Below are positions 35,678 through 45,600 of a stretch of DNA of 64,000 bases, piece by piece. Made by a program: the position numbers and the translations under genes. Where the stretch lies: positions 1-64,000 of the forward strand of contig JAEUIC010000010.1 in the NCBI GenBank assembly GCA_016795285.1, in the 5' to 3' direction. How positions within the stretch are numbered: position 1 is the first letter of the stretch; every line of letters begins with the position of its first letter. The DNA is from Planctomycetota bacterium (lineage in GTDB: Bacteria > Planctomycetota > B15-G4 > SIAN01). The notes below the pieces were generated by a model. It made no database searches and was not told the origin of the DNA. It was given only the letters and a program-made list of their open reading frames with translations.

Positions 35678-36507
35678 AGCTCCGCGTCGGCCTCTCGACC
35701 TGCCCGAACGACACCTTCCTCTTCCACGGCCTGCTCTCCGGGACGAGCGAGCGGTTCGGCCTCGACCTCGACTTCGCGCTGCTCGACATCGAGGAGCTGA
35801 ACGAGGAGCTCGCGAGCGGCGCGCTCCACGTCGGCAAGGCGAGCTTCGCGCAGGCGTTCCATCTCGCGCGCGACTTCGGCGTGCTGCCGGTCGGCTCCGC
35901 GATCGGCTTCGGCGTCGGGCCGCTGGTGGTGGCGCCGCGCGCGGGGCCGCCACCCGGCGCAGAGGCGCGCGTGTTGACGCCGGGCGCCGCTACCACCGCG
36001 CACGCGCTGCTGCGCCTCCTCTTGCCCGCCGTCGCGCAGGTGCGCCACGTCCACTTCGCGTCGATCATGCCGGCGCTGCTGCGCGGCGAAGCGGACGCCG
36101 GCGTGGTGATCCACGAGGGGCGCTTCACCTACCGCGCGCTCGGGCTCACCTGCGTCGCCGACCTCGGCGCCCGCTACGAGGAGGCGCAGCGCGCGCCGCT
36201 GCCGCTCGGCGGCTTGCTGGCGAGGAAGGCGCTCGGCGCCGACGTGCAGCGGCGACTCGCGCAGGCGTTGCGCGCCTCGCTCGCGGCCGCGCGCGCCGAT
36301 CGCGAGGCGGCCTTCGCGACCATGCAGCGCCACGCGCAGGAGCTCGCGCCGGCCGCGATCTGGCAGCACGTCGACCTCTACGTGAACGACCTCACGGCGG
36401 AGCTCGGCCCGCGCGGCGCCGACGCGCTCGACCGCTTCGCTGCGGCGCTGCGCGGCGCCGGCCTCGTGCCGGCCGACCTGCCGCCGCTCGAGCGGCTCCC
36501 CGGATGA
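35674..36507 (+). CDS. mqnD: 1,4-dihydroxy-6-naphthoate synthase
   Basis: 277 aa periplasmic-binding-protein-like fold. It cleaves cyclic dehypoxanthinyl futalosine to 1,4-dihydroxy-6-naphthoate. The N-terminus LRVGLSTCPNDTFLFHGLLSG is diagnostic, followed by DIEELNEELASGALHVGKAS and a His in DAGVVIHEGRFTY. mqnA, mqnC and mqnE are not in the window. The stop overlaps the next start (ATGA). Confidence 0.93.
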   Translation: MKLRVGLSTCPNDTFLFHGLLSGTSERFGLDLDFALLDIEELNEELASGALHVGKASFAQAFHLARDFGVLPVGSAIGFGVGPLVVAPRAGPPPGAEARVLTPGAATTAHALLRLLLPAVAQVRHVHFASIMPALLRGEADAGVVIHEGRFTYRALGLTCVADLGARYEEAQRAPLPLGGLLARKALGADVQRRLAQALRASLAAARADREAAFATMQRHAQELAPAAIWQHVDLYVNDLTAELGPRGADALDRFAAALRGAGLVPADLPPLERLPG

Positions 36508-36941
36508 GCGATCCGCTGCGCCGCCACCGCCGCGCCGCGCTCCCCCGCCTGCTGACCGGCGGGGTGGAGCGCGCCGCGCCGCCGCGCCTGCGCATCCACT
36601 CGAGCGAGCCACCGACGTTCTGGCGCCGGGTCCGTTCGCTGGCCGGCTGGATCGTGCTGGCGGTCGGGCTGCTCGGCATCGTGATGCCGCTCAACCCGGC
36701 GAGCTTGGTGATCCCGGCCGGGGTCGCGCTGATCGGCCGCCACCATCCGGTGATCCGCTGGGGCCGCACGCGCGGCAAGCTGCTGCTGCGCGCGAGCGCC
36801 GGGTGGCCGAGCTGGCTCGGTCGCTGCGGCGCGCTCGCCCGCGACGGCGAGCGGCGCCTCGCCAAGCTGCTGCGCGATCGGCGGCTCGGGAAGTGGCGAC
36901 GCCCCGACTCGTCCGGAACCGCTGCAACCTCTCGCCCGTAG
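36504..36941 (+). CDS. Small membrane protein, PGPGW-like
   Basis: 145 aa. One or two hydrophobic helices (GWIVLAVGLLGIVMPLNPA, SLVIPAGVALIG) are set between basic Arg-rich ends. The helix-turn-helix pattern resembles the PGPGW family of small membrane proteins, though the PGPGW turn itself is replaced by MPLNPAS. It starts within the mqnD stop and is probably co-translated. Function unknown. Confidence 0.6.
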   Translation: MSDPLRRHRRAALPRLLTGGVERAAPPRLRIHSSEPPTFWRRVRSLAGWIVLAVGLLGIVMPLNPASLVIPAGVALIGRHHPVIRWGRTRGKLLLRASAGWPSWLGRCGALARDGERRLAKLLRDRRLGKWRRPDSSGTAATSRP

Positions 36942-37017
36942 TGCGCCTCCCCGCGGGGCGAGACGGGCCGTGCTAGAACCCCGCGGGCCTTTCGCTCCCG
37001 TCCCGAGGAACGCACCG

Positions 37018-38781
37018 ATGGCCCGCTCGTCCCGACTCGCCGCCCTCCTCCTCCTCGCAGCCACCGCGCCGCTGGCGCCGGCCCGCGGCGGCGATCGGCC
37101 CGCCGCCCCCGGCGAGCCGGCCGCGCTCGCGCCGGAGTTCCTCCTCGAGGCGAGCGACGGCACGCGCGTCTCGCTGCACGCCGAGCGGCAGGACCGGGTC
37201 GGCACGGTGGTCCTCTTCCTCGACGAGCAGTGCCCGGTCAGCGCGCGCGCTTGCGCCGCCATCGCGCGGCTGGTCGCCGACTACGCCGACCAGGGCTTCA
37301 CCTTCCTCTTGATCGACGCGACGGCCGACTGCGACGCGAAGTCGGCGGCGGCCTTCGCGAAGGCGAACGGCCTGCCGGAGCCGCTGCTGCTCGATCCGCA
37401 GAACAGCGTGGCGCCGCGCTTCGAGCTCGCGCGCGGAGCGGCGGCGGTCGTGCTCGATCGCGAGCTGCAGGTCGTCTACCGCGGCGCGCTCGACGATCGG
37501 CCGGCCGACGGCTCCGCGCACGCGCGCCACGAGTTCGTCGCCGACGCGCTCGAGGCGCTGCTGATCGAGGAGGCGCCGGCCGTCGCCGCGACCGAGCCGC
37601 CCGGCCGGCCGCTCGCCGCCAGCACGCGCGCCGTCACCTTCCATGGCGACGTCGCGCCGCTCCTCCACCGCGAGTGCGCCGACTGCCATCGGCCGGGGCA
37701 GGTCGGTCCGATGGCGCTGCTCGACTTCGACGACGCGCAGGGGTGGGCGCCGCAGATCGCCGAGGTGACGGGCAACGGCCGCATGCCGCCGTGGCACGCC
37801 GATCCGCGCCACGGCCGCTTCCAGAACGAGCGGCGCCTCACCGACACGCAGAAGGCGCTGCTCGCGCGGTGGGCCGCGGCCGGCGCGCCGGAGGGCGACG
37901 CCAAGCAGAAGCGTACGCCGCCGGTCTACGACGACGGCGGCTGGGCGATCGGCACGCCGGACCTGGTGATCCAGCTCGACGAGCCGCAGCCGATCCCGGC
38001 CGACGGCTACGTCGACTACCGCTACGAGCTCGTCGACCCGAAGATCACCGAGGATCTCTGGGTGCAGGCGTGCGAGATCCGGCCGACGGCACGCGACGCG
38101 ACCCACCACGTGCTGGCGCTCTACATCCCGCCCGGCAAGTCGCCGCTCTCGGCGCTGTCGGGGCTGCAGGACGGCTCGATCATCGGCGCCGGCTACTTCG
38201 CGGTGCAGGTGCCGGGCTGCCGGCCGAACCTCTATCCCGAGGGCGCCGGCAAGAAGATCGAGAAGGGGGCGAAGTTCCTCTTCCAGCTGCACTACACGCC
38301 GAACGGCAAGGCGACCAGCGACCAGTGCCAGCTCGGCTTCAAGTTCTGCGCGACGCCGCCGAAGGACGAGGTGAAGACGCGCGGCGTCTTCTCCTACAAC
38401 CTGCGCATCCCGCCGAACGAGGCGCGCTACGTCACCACTGCCTCGTTCACCTTCCCGAAGGCGACGCGCCTCATCTCGATGTTCCCGCACATGCACACGC
38501 GCGGGAGCGCCTTCAAGTTCGAGAAGGTGAGCGGCAAGGGCGACGACGCAGTGCAGAGCGTCCTCTGCGACGTGCCGAAGTACGACTTCAACTGGCAGAA
38601 CTTCTACCTGCCCGAAGAACCGGTCCGCTTCGCCGCCGGCGAGACGCTCCTCTGCACCGCGGCCTACGACAACTCGAAGGGCAACCCCTTCAACCCCGAC
38701 CCCAACCGCATGGTCTTCTGGGGCGAGCAGACCTACGAGGAAATGATGATCGGCTACATCGACTACATCGAGGAGAAGTGA
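37018..38781 (+). CDS. Redoxin-cytochrome c-dicopper monooxygenase fusion, copy 1
   Basis: 587 aa. Signal peptide 1-24; thioredoxin/peroxiredoxin-like domain about 38-185 with Cys72 (DEQCPVSARAC); cytochrome c site C220-ADC-H224 with possible Met256 in GRMPPWH; then a domain like copper type II monooxygenases (peptidylglycine hydroxylase, dopamine hydroxylase). All six copper ligands are in place: His363, His364 (THHV), His425 (QLHYTPNG), His491, His493 (PHMHTRG) and Met576 or Met577 (EEMMIGY). It is probably periplasmic; the haem could feed electrons to copper. The substrate is unknown. First of three tandem paralogues; GAGGA precedes the ATG. Confidence 0.87.
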   Translation: MARSSRLAALLLLAATAPLAPARGGDRPAAPGEPAALAPEFLLEASDGTRVSLHAERQDRVGTVVLFLDEQCPVSARACAAIARLVADYADQGFTFLLIDATADCDAKSAAAFAKANGLPEPLLLDPQNSVAPRFELARGAAAVVLDRELQVVYRGALDDRPADGSAHARHEFVADALEALLIEEAPAVAATEPPGRPLAASTRAVTFHGDVAPLLHRECADCHRPGQVGPMALLDFDDAQGWAPQIAEVTGNGRMPPWHADPRHGRFQNERRLTDTQKALLARWAAAGAPEGDAKQKRTPPVYDDGGWAIGTPDLVIQLDEPQPIPADGYVDYRYELVDPKITEDLWVQACEIRPTARDATHHVLALYIPPGKSPLSALSGLQDGSIIGAGYFAVQVPGCRPNLYPEGAGKKIEKGAKFLFQLHYTPNGKATSDQCQLGFKFCATPPKDEVKTRGVFSYNLRIPPNEARYVTTASFTFPKATRLISMFPHMHTRGSAFKFEKVSGKGDDAVQSVLCDVPKYDFNWQNFYLPEEPVRFAAGETLLCTAAYDNSKGNPFNPDPNRMVFWGEQTYEEMMIGYIDYIEEK

Positions 38782-38782
38782 C

Positions 38783-40579
38783 GTGATCGCCCTCCTGCTC
38801 GCCGCAGCGCTCCTCTCCACCGAGCCCGCGCGCGCCGCGTCCGAGCGCGCCACCGCCCGCACGACGGCGCCGCAAGGCCGCCGGCTCGCCGAGTTCCTGC
38901 TCGAGGATCTCGCGGGGACGCGCCACTCGCTCTACGCGGCGCGCCCGGGCCGGCGCGCCACGGTGCTCGCCTTCCTCGAGGCGGACGACCCCGCCTCCGT
39001 CGCCGCCGCCGACGCGATCGGCGCCGCCGCCGCCACGCGCGGCAGCGAGGAGATCACCTGGCTCGCAGTGAGCGCCGGCGCGGCGCGCGCGACGCCCGCG
39101 GCACGCGATCGCCTCGCCGCTCCGCTCGCCCGCGCGGCGGTGCCGCTGCTTCGCGATCCCGACCTCGTGGTCGCCGCCGACGGCGGCGTCGCGCGCACCG
39201 GCACGCTGCTCGTCCTCGACGAGGAGTTCGAGGTCGTCTACCACGGCCCGGCGGACGACCGCTTCGACGGCGCGCGCCTCGCCGAGCGCGCCAACAACGA
39301 CTACCTCGGCAACGCGCTCGACGCGCTGCTGGCCGGCGAGGAGATCGACCCCGCCGAGGTGGCGGAGAGCGGCGCCGACCTCTGGGCCAGCGCGAAGCCG
39401 CGCCAGGTCGACTGGGCGAGCGACGTCGCGCCGCTCCTCCACCGCCACTGCGCCGAGTGCCACCGTCCCGGCCAGCCGGCGCCGATGGAGCTGCTCGACT
39501 ACGACGACGCGGCCGGCTGGGCGCCGATGATCGCCGAGGTGACGGCGTCGACGCGCATGCCGCCGTGGTTCGCCGATCCGCGCCACGGTCGCTGGAAGAA
39601 CGAGCGGCGCCTCACCGAGACGGAGAAGAAGACGCTCGAGCTCTTCGCGGCGCAGGGGGCGCCGCAGGGCGACCTCGCCCAGGCGCCCGCGCCGCCGATC
39701 TTCGCCGACCCCGAATGGCGCATCGGCACGCCCGACATGGTGATCGAGCTGCCCGAGCCGCAGCCGATCCCGGCCGAAGGGGTGGTGCAGTACCGCTACG
39801 CCGAGGTCGACCCGGGCTTCACCGAGGACCAGTGGATCCAGGCCTCCGACTGCAGCCCGACGGCGCGCCGGCAGACGCACCACGTGATCGCCTACGTGCT
39901 GCCGCCCGGCAAGAAGGCGAGCGAGGTGCTGAGCAACCCGGTCGGCGTCCTCTCGCTCGGCGCGCTGGCCGGCTGGGCGCCCGGCACCGATGCGATGAAC
40001 CTGCCCGACGGCCAGGCGATCCGCATCGTGAAGGGGTCGACGCTCCTCTTCGAGCTGCACTACAACCCGAACGGCACCGCCGCGACCGATCGCACCCGCG
40101 TCGCCTTCCGCCGCACCCGCGTGCCGGTGGTGACCGAGCTGAAGAACGACGCGGTGATGAAGTTCGACTTCCGGATCAAGCCGCACGACGCCGAGGCGAC
40201 CTTCACCGCGGCGCGCACGATCGAGCGCGACGGCCTGCTGCTCGAGATGACGCCCCACATGCACGTGCGCGGCAAGGCGATGCGCTACGAGCTCGAGCGC
40301 GACGGCGTGCGGCGCGTCCTGCTCGACGTGCCGCGCTACGACTTCAACTGGCAGATCTCCTACGAGCCGCTCGTGCCGATCGAGTTGAAGCGCGGCGACA
40401 AGGTGGTGCTCACCGCGATCTACGACAACTCGAAGGGCAACCCCCACAACCCCGACCCGAGCAAGACGGTCACGTGGGGCGACCAGTCGTTCGAGGAGAT
40501 GATGATCGGCTACTTCGACTGGTACGACCCGAAGGCGCCGCCGCCGGCCGGCGCGCCGGGCGCGGGCGCGCAGGAGTGA
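38783..40579 (+). CDS. Redoxin-cytochrome c-dicopper monooxygenase fusion, copy 2
   Basis: 598 aa starting at GTG 38783 with AGGAG eight bases upstream, directly after copy 1. The order of domains is the same: signal peptide, redoxin-like domain, CAECH haem site beginning at Cys223, and the dicopper domain with QTHHVIAYVLPPG, ELHYNPNGT, TPHMHVRGK and EEMMIGYFDW. The redoxin domain has lost its Cys (LEADDPASV in place of LDEQCPVSA), so it is probably only structural in this copy. A Pro/Gly/Ala tail ends the protein. Confidence 0.87.
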   Translation: MIALLLAAALLSTEPARAASERATARTTAPQGRRLAEFLLEDLAGTRHSLYAARPGRRATVLAFLEADDPASVAAADAIGAAAATRGSEEITWLAVSAGAARATPAARDRLAAPLARAAVPLLRDPDLVVAADGGVARTGTLLVLDEEFEVVYHGPADDRFDGARLAERANNDYLGNALDALLAGEEIDPAEVAESGADLWASAKPRQVDWASDVAPLLHRHCAECHRPGQPAPMELLDYDDAAGWAPMIAEVTASTRMPPWFADPRHGRWKNERRLTETEKKTLELFAAQGAPQGDLAQAPAPPIFADPEWRIGTPDMVIELPEPQPIPAEGVVQYRYAEVDPGFTEDQWIQASDCSPTARRQTHHVIAYVLPPGKKASEVLSNPVGVLSLGALAGWAPGTDAMNLPDGQAIRIVKGSTLLFELHYNPNGTAATDRTRVAFRRTRVPVVTELKNDAVMKFDFRIKPHDAEATFTAARTIERDGLLLEMTPHMHVRGKAMRYELERDGVRRVLLDVPRYDFNWQISYEPLVPIELKRGDKVVLTAIYDNSKGNPHNPDPSKTVTWGDQSFEEMMIGYFDWYDPKAPPPAGAPGAGAQE

Positions 40580-40583
40580 ACCG

Positions 40584-42335
40584 ATGACCGCGACCGCGCT
40601 GGCGCTGCTGGCAGCGATGACGGCACCGGCGATGGTCGGCCCCGATGAGCCGCTCGCCGACTTCCTGCTCGAGGCAGCCGACGGCTCGCGCCACTCGCTC
40701 TACGCCGAGCAGCCGGGCCGCGCCCTCACCGTGCTCGCCTTCACCGGCGTCGAGTGCCCGATCACCCGCAAGCTCGCCCCGCGCTTGGGCCGCCTCGAGC
40801 GCGAGTGGCGCGGCCGCGGGGTGCGCTTCCTCGGCATCGACCCGAACCTGCAGGACGACGCCGACGAGGTAGCGCAGTTCGCGCGCGACGCGCAGATCGA
40901 CTTCCCGATCCTGCTCGATCCGCAGCAGCGAGTGACCGACCGGCTCGAGGTGGAGCGGACCACCGAGGTCTTCCTGCTCGACGGCGACTTCCGCGTGATC
41001 TACCGCGGCGCCGTCGACGACCAGTACTCGGTCGGCGCGTCGCGCCCCGCGCCGCTGAACGACTTCCTGATCGCCGCGATGGAGGCGGCGCTCGCCGGCG
41101 AGACGATCGATCCCGACCGGACCGAGGCGCCCGGCTGCCTGGTCGGCCGGCTGAACCGCAAGGACGCGGACGCCGACGTCACCTTCCACCGCGACGTCGC
41201 GCCGATCCTCTTCCGCCACTGCGCCGAGTGCCACCGCCCGGGCCAGGCGGGCCCGATGAGCCTGCTCGACGCCGAGACGGCCGCCGGCTTCGCGCCGATG
41301 ATCGCCGAGGTGACCGGCAGCGGACGGATGCCGCCGTGGCATGCGAGCGCGCGCTTCGGCCATTTCCTGAACGAGCGGCGCCTCACCGAGACGGAGACGC
41401 GCCTCCTCGAACTCTGGGCCGCGAGCGGCGCCAAGCTCGGCGACCCGGCCGACGCCCCGCCCGCGCCGACCTTCCCCTCCGGCGACTGGTCGATCGGCAC
41501 GCCCGACCTCGTCGTCGAGCTGCCCGAGCCGCAGCCGATCCCGGCGACCGGCGTCGTCCCCTACCGCTACGTGATCGTCGACCCGCAGCTCGACGCCGAG
41601 CGCTTCGTGGACGCCATCGAGATCGCCCCCACCGCGCCGTCGGCGACCCACCACGTGATGGTCTTCCTGCTCGAGCCGGGGCAGTCGCCGCAACAGGCGC
41701 TGCAGAGCCCCGCTTCGCTCGAGGGACGGAACCACTTCGCGCAACACGTGCCGGGCGGCCGGCCGCTGGTGCTGGCCGAGGGGCGCGCGCGACGGCTCGC
41801 GGCCGGCTCGCGCTTCCTCTTCCAGCTCCACTACACGCCCGACGGCAAGGAGGCGAGCGACCGCACGCGCATGGCGCTGCGCTTCACGCGGGCGGCGCCG
41901 ACCCACGAAGTCGTGGCGCGCACCGTGATGAACATGAGCTTCGTGATCCCGCCGCATGCCGACGCGGCGACCGTCGAGGCGAGCAGCGCGATCGTCGCGC
42001 CCACGCGGCTGCTCTCCGCGATGCCGCACATGCACCTGCGCGGCAAGTCGTTCCGCCTGCTGCTCGAGCGCGGCGGCGAGTCGCGGCTCCTGCTCGACGT
42101 GCCGCGCTTCGACTTCGAGTGGCAGCACACCTACGAGTTCGCGCAGCCGATCGAGCTGCAGGCCGGCGACGCGCTGCGGATGGTGGCGGTGTTCGACAAC
42201 TCGAGCGCGAATCCGGCCAATCCCGATCCGGCGAAGAGCGTGCGGTTCGGGGAGCAGACGTTCGAGGAGATGGCGGTGGCCTATCTCCACTTGGAGCTGC
42301 CGATCGCGGCGGCGAAGGCTGCGAGCGCGCGTTGA
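40584..42335 (+). CDS. Redoxin-cytochrome c-dicopper monooxygenase fusion, copy 3
   Basis: 583 aa; AGGAG lies eight bases before ATG 40584. The redoxin domain keeps a Cys (TGVECPITRKL). The haem site CAECH begins at Cys213. Copper ligands are in ATHHVMVFLLEPG, QLHYTPDGK, MPHMHLRGK and FEEMAVAYLHL, so the dicopper centre is complete. The N-terminal signal is short (TALALLAAMTAPA). Divergence among the copies is spread over the whole length, suggesting old duplications and different substrates or electron partners rather than a recent repeat. Confidence 0.87.
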   Translation: MTATALALLAAMTAPAMVGPDEPLADFLLEAADGSRHSLYAEQPGRALTVLAFTGVECPITRKLAPRLGRLEREWRGRGVRFLGIDPNLQDDADEVAQFARDAQIDFPILLDPQQRVTDRLEVERTTEVFLLDGDFRVIYRGAVDDQYSVGASRPAPLNDFLIAAMEAALAGETIDPDRTEAPGCLVGRLNRKDADADVTFHRDVAPILFRHCAECHRPGQAGPMSLLDAETAAGFAPMIAEVTGSGRMPPWHASARFGHFLNERRLTETETRLLELWAASGAKLGDPADAPPAPTFPSGDWSIGTPDLVVELPEPQPIPATGVVPYRYVIVDPQLDAERFVDAIEIAPTAPSATHHVMVFLLEPGQSPQQALQSPASLEGRNHFAQHVPGGRPLVLAEGRARRLAAGSRFLFQLHYTPDGKEASDRTRMALRFTRAAPTHEVVARTVMNMSFVIPPHADAATVEASSAIVAPTRLLSAMPHMHLRGKSFRLLLERGGESRLLLDVPRFDFEWQHTYEFAQPIELQAGDALRMVAVFDNSSANPANPDPAKSVRFGEQTFEEMAVAYLHLELPIAAAKAASAR

Positions 42336-42414
42336 GAGCGGGAGGAGTCGCCGCGATCGCAGCTCAAGTGCGCGCGGCGCCGACGAACGGAGTTCGCGGC
42401 GCCGGCGGGCGATG

Positions 42415-42480
42415 CAGCTGACGTAGCGCCGGGAGCGGTGGCGGGCGGACGAGCGCGGGAGGAGCGGCGCTACGCAGCTG
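42415..42480. repeat. Inverted repeat with CAGCTG-type arms
   Basis: The arms 42415-42431 and 42465-42480 are inverted copies (CAGCTG, CGTAGCGCCG) with one bulged A; the inner 10 bp (42422-42431 with 42465-42474) are perfect. It resembles the palindrome at 18044-18122 in arm sequence and in lying between convergent genes. Confidence 0.5.
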
Positions 42481-42500
42481 ATCTGACCGGGGTGGACGAG

Positions 42501-42566
42501 GGGCGCGGCTGCTGCGCAGCGCGCCGCGGGGGCGGGTGGCGGGCGCGGCTGCTGCGCAGCGCGCCG
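42501..42566. repeat. 26-nt direct repeat, 40-nt period
   Basis: The 26-nt unit at 42501-42526 is repeated exactly at 42541-42566. Each copy holds a GCTGC-TGC-GCAGC hairpin extended by GC pairs. With the preceding palindrome it fills much of the 294-nt gene-free spacer 42336-42629; the remainder holds only GGTGGCGGG-like short repeats. Confidence 0.55.
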
Positions 42567-42629
42567 GGGGAGGGTGGCGGGGCAGTTGCACCACGGTCGG
42601 TGGCGGGGCACATCCACCACGGCGCGCGG

Positions 42630-45600
42630 CTACTCCTTCACGGTCGCGAGCGGCTCCTTCAGGAAGTAGTCGGCCCAGTCGAGCGAGGAGCGGCCTTCGA
42701 TGCGGGCGCGCAGCGCCAGCGCCTCGGCGAGCCGCTCGCGGGCGGCGGGACGCAGGTCGAGCTGCCACAGCGTGAGCGCGAGGAAGGCGCGGCTCGTCAG
42801 CGCCTCGAGCAGGTCGCCGCGCGCGTCGAGCACGTCCTTGCGCTCGAGCAGCGCGCGCGCGCCGGCCGGGTCGCCGTTGCGCAGCTTGGCGACGGCGAGG
42901 CTGCGCACGTGGTCGGTCGCGTCGGGCGCGAGCGCCACCGCCAGCTCGACGCGCTCGAGCGCGACCGGGTCGGGCCGCGCGTTCGCGCCGCGGAACACCC
43001 ACCACGCCCGTCGCGACAGCTCCTGCGGCGAATCGGTCAGCTCGGCGGCGAGCTTCAGCGCGGCGGCGCGCACGCCGTCGGTCAGCGTCCGATCGGCCGC
43101 GAGCGCGGCGACCACCTCGCTCGCGCGCACGTGCCGTGCGGCGACGCTCGCGACCAGCGCGGTGGCGGCGATCGAGTCGGCGGCACCGTCGAGTTCGCAC
43201 GCCTGCCGCTCGGCGGCGGTGAAGTCGCGCGGCTTCTTGCGCAGCGCCTCGGCGAGCGGGTCGACCGGGAAGCGGCGCACGACGCCATCCGCAGCGGCGA
43301 CCGCCAGCGCGCGCCCCTGCTCGACGAAGGCGGCCGACCAGACGATCTCGTCGAAGCCCGACAGCGTGCTCCACCGTTCGCCGGTCGCCACGTTCCAGAG
43401 CTTCGCGACGCCGTCCTGACCGGTGGTGGCCAGCAGCGAGTCGTCGGGCGCGAAGGCGAGCGAGGTGATCTCGAAGTCGTGCGCAGCGAGCGTCGCGCGC
43501 AGCCGGCCGTCCGCCGCGTCCCACAACCGCACGGTGGTGTCGAGCCCGCCGGTCGCGATCCAGCGGCCGTCGTGGCTCCACGCGCCGCACTGGAGGTGCT
43601 CGGTGTGGCCGCGCTCCTGGTCCGGCGCCTCGCCTGCGCCGCCGAGCAGCAGCTGGCGCTCGAGCGCCGGGAAGCTCCAGACGATCGGCGCGTGGTCGCG
43701 CGCCACCGTCAGCAATCGCGTGCCGCTCGGGTCGAAGGCGAAGTCCATGATCGCGCCGTCGTGCCCCTTCACCCCTTTGCGCGGCCGCGCGACCACGGCG
43801 CCGCTCTTCCAGTCGACGAGGCGCGGCACGCAGGTCGGATCGTCGACCACGACGTGCTTGCCGTCCGGCGCGAACTCGATGATGCGCACCACGCCGCCCG
43901 GCGTGCAGCGCGCCAGCTGCACGCCGCTGCGCAGCGCGAAGAGGCGCACCGTGCCGTCGCTGCCCGCCGTCGCCAGCAACGCGCCGTCGGGGCTCTCGGC
44001 GCAGCGGCTCGGATGGCCGCGTTCGTGCGCGTAGCGGGCCACCGCGCGGCGCCGCTCGCCGTCCCAGGCGATCGCCTGCGCGTCGGTCGAGACGGTGACG
44101 AACCGCTCGCCGCCGGCCACCAGCGTCCCCCACAGCACGCGGTCGCGATGCCCCTCGGCGGCGTCGCGCCGCGCCGGATCGGGCGTGCGCCAGAGATGGG
44201 CATCGAAGGCGGCGGTGGCGAGGCGGCGGCCGTCGGGGCTGAAGCGGACCGCGCGCACCGCCCGCTCGTGGACGGTGAAGGTCGCCAGCACGGCGCCATC
44301 CTCGGCGCGCACCACGCGGGTCGACTCGTCGGTGCCGCCCACCGCGACGAGGCGGCTGTCGGGCGACCACGCCAGCGCGGCGGCCGTCCGCCACGCCGCC
44401 ACGACCTCGGCGCGTGGGGCGGCGCTCTGCAGCCCGTAGAGGCGCAGGCGGTGGTCGCTCGCCAACGTGGCGAGGCTGGTGCCGTCGGGCGAGAACTGCG
44501 CGGCGGCGAGGCCGACGGCGCCCCCCTGCAGCTCGCGCGGCGCCACCGCATCGGCCGCGCCGCGCGCACCACCCGCCGCGGCGCCGCTCGCGACGTCATG
44601 CAGCAGCGCGCGCCCATCCTTGCCGGCGGTCAGCAGCAGCGGCTGCAGCGGGTGGAGCTCCGCCGCGACCAGCGACCCGGAGTGGCCAGCGAAGACGCGC
44701 GGCGGTGCGCTCGCGCCGGCCGCCAGGTCGACCAGCAGCGCCGCGCCGCGATCGGTGGCCACCGCCGCCTGCGCGCGCCCGCGATCGAGTCGCACCGCGA
44801 GCGGCAGCGCCGGCGCCCCCTCGACGGCGAGCTCCACGACCCGCTCGAGCGCGCCGTCGCGGCCGGCGGCGAGGCGCAGCTGCGGATCGTTCGCCCACGC
44901 GACCACCCGTTCCGCATCGAGCCACGCCACGCCGCGCAACGCGCTCGCGAACCCCTCGATGCGGCCCTGCAGCGCGCCGTCGGCGACCCGCCAGAGCCGC
45001 ACGACGCGATCGACGCCGGCGGTCGCGAGGCACGCTCCGTCCGGACTGAACGCGACCGCCACCACCGCGTCGTCGTGGCCCGACAGCGTCGCGACGATGC
45101 GCCGCTCCGCCACCGACCAGAGGCGCACGAGCCCCTTCGAGCCCGCCGTGGCCAGCAGCGCGCCGTCGGGGCGGAAGGCGACGTCGAGGCAATCGCTCTC
45201 GCGATCGATCAGCGCCGCCTCCTCGTGGCAGGTCGCGAGCGCCGCCAGCAGCGCGTCGCGCGCCAGCGCGCCCGGCGTGCGCTCGGCCGCCTCGATCGCC
45301 ACCAGCAGCGCCAGGGTCGGATCGCTGTCGGCGAGGCTGGTCGCCAGCGCGGCGAGGCGCAATCCGTCGGCGCGGCGGCGATCGACGTCGGCCTGCCGAT
45401 GGAGCGCCTCCTCGCGATCGAACGCCTCCTTCAGTTCGCGCCGCTTGCCCTGCTCCGCCAGCGCCCACGTGAGCGGCGCCACCAGCGGCACCAGGATCGC
45501 CAGCGCGAGGCCGGCGGCGCGCGCGGGGTGGCGCTGCGCCAAGCGGCGCGCGCGCAGCAGGAGGCCGGGGCGGCGCGCCTCGATCGGCCGGCGCTGCAGC

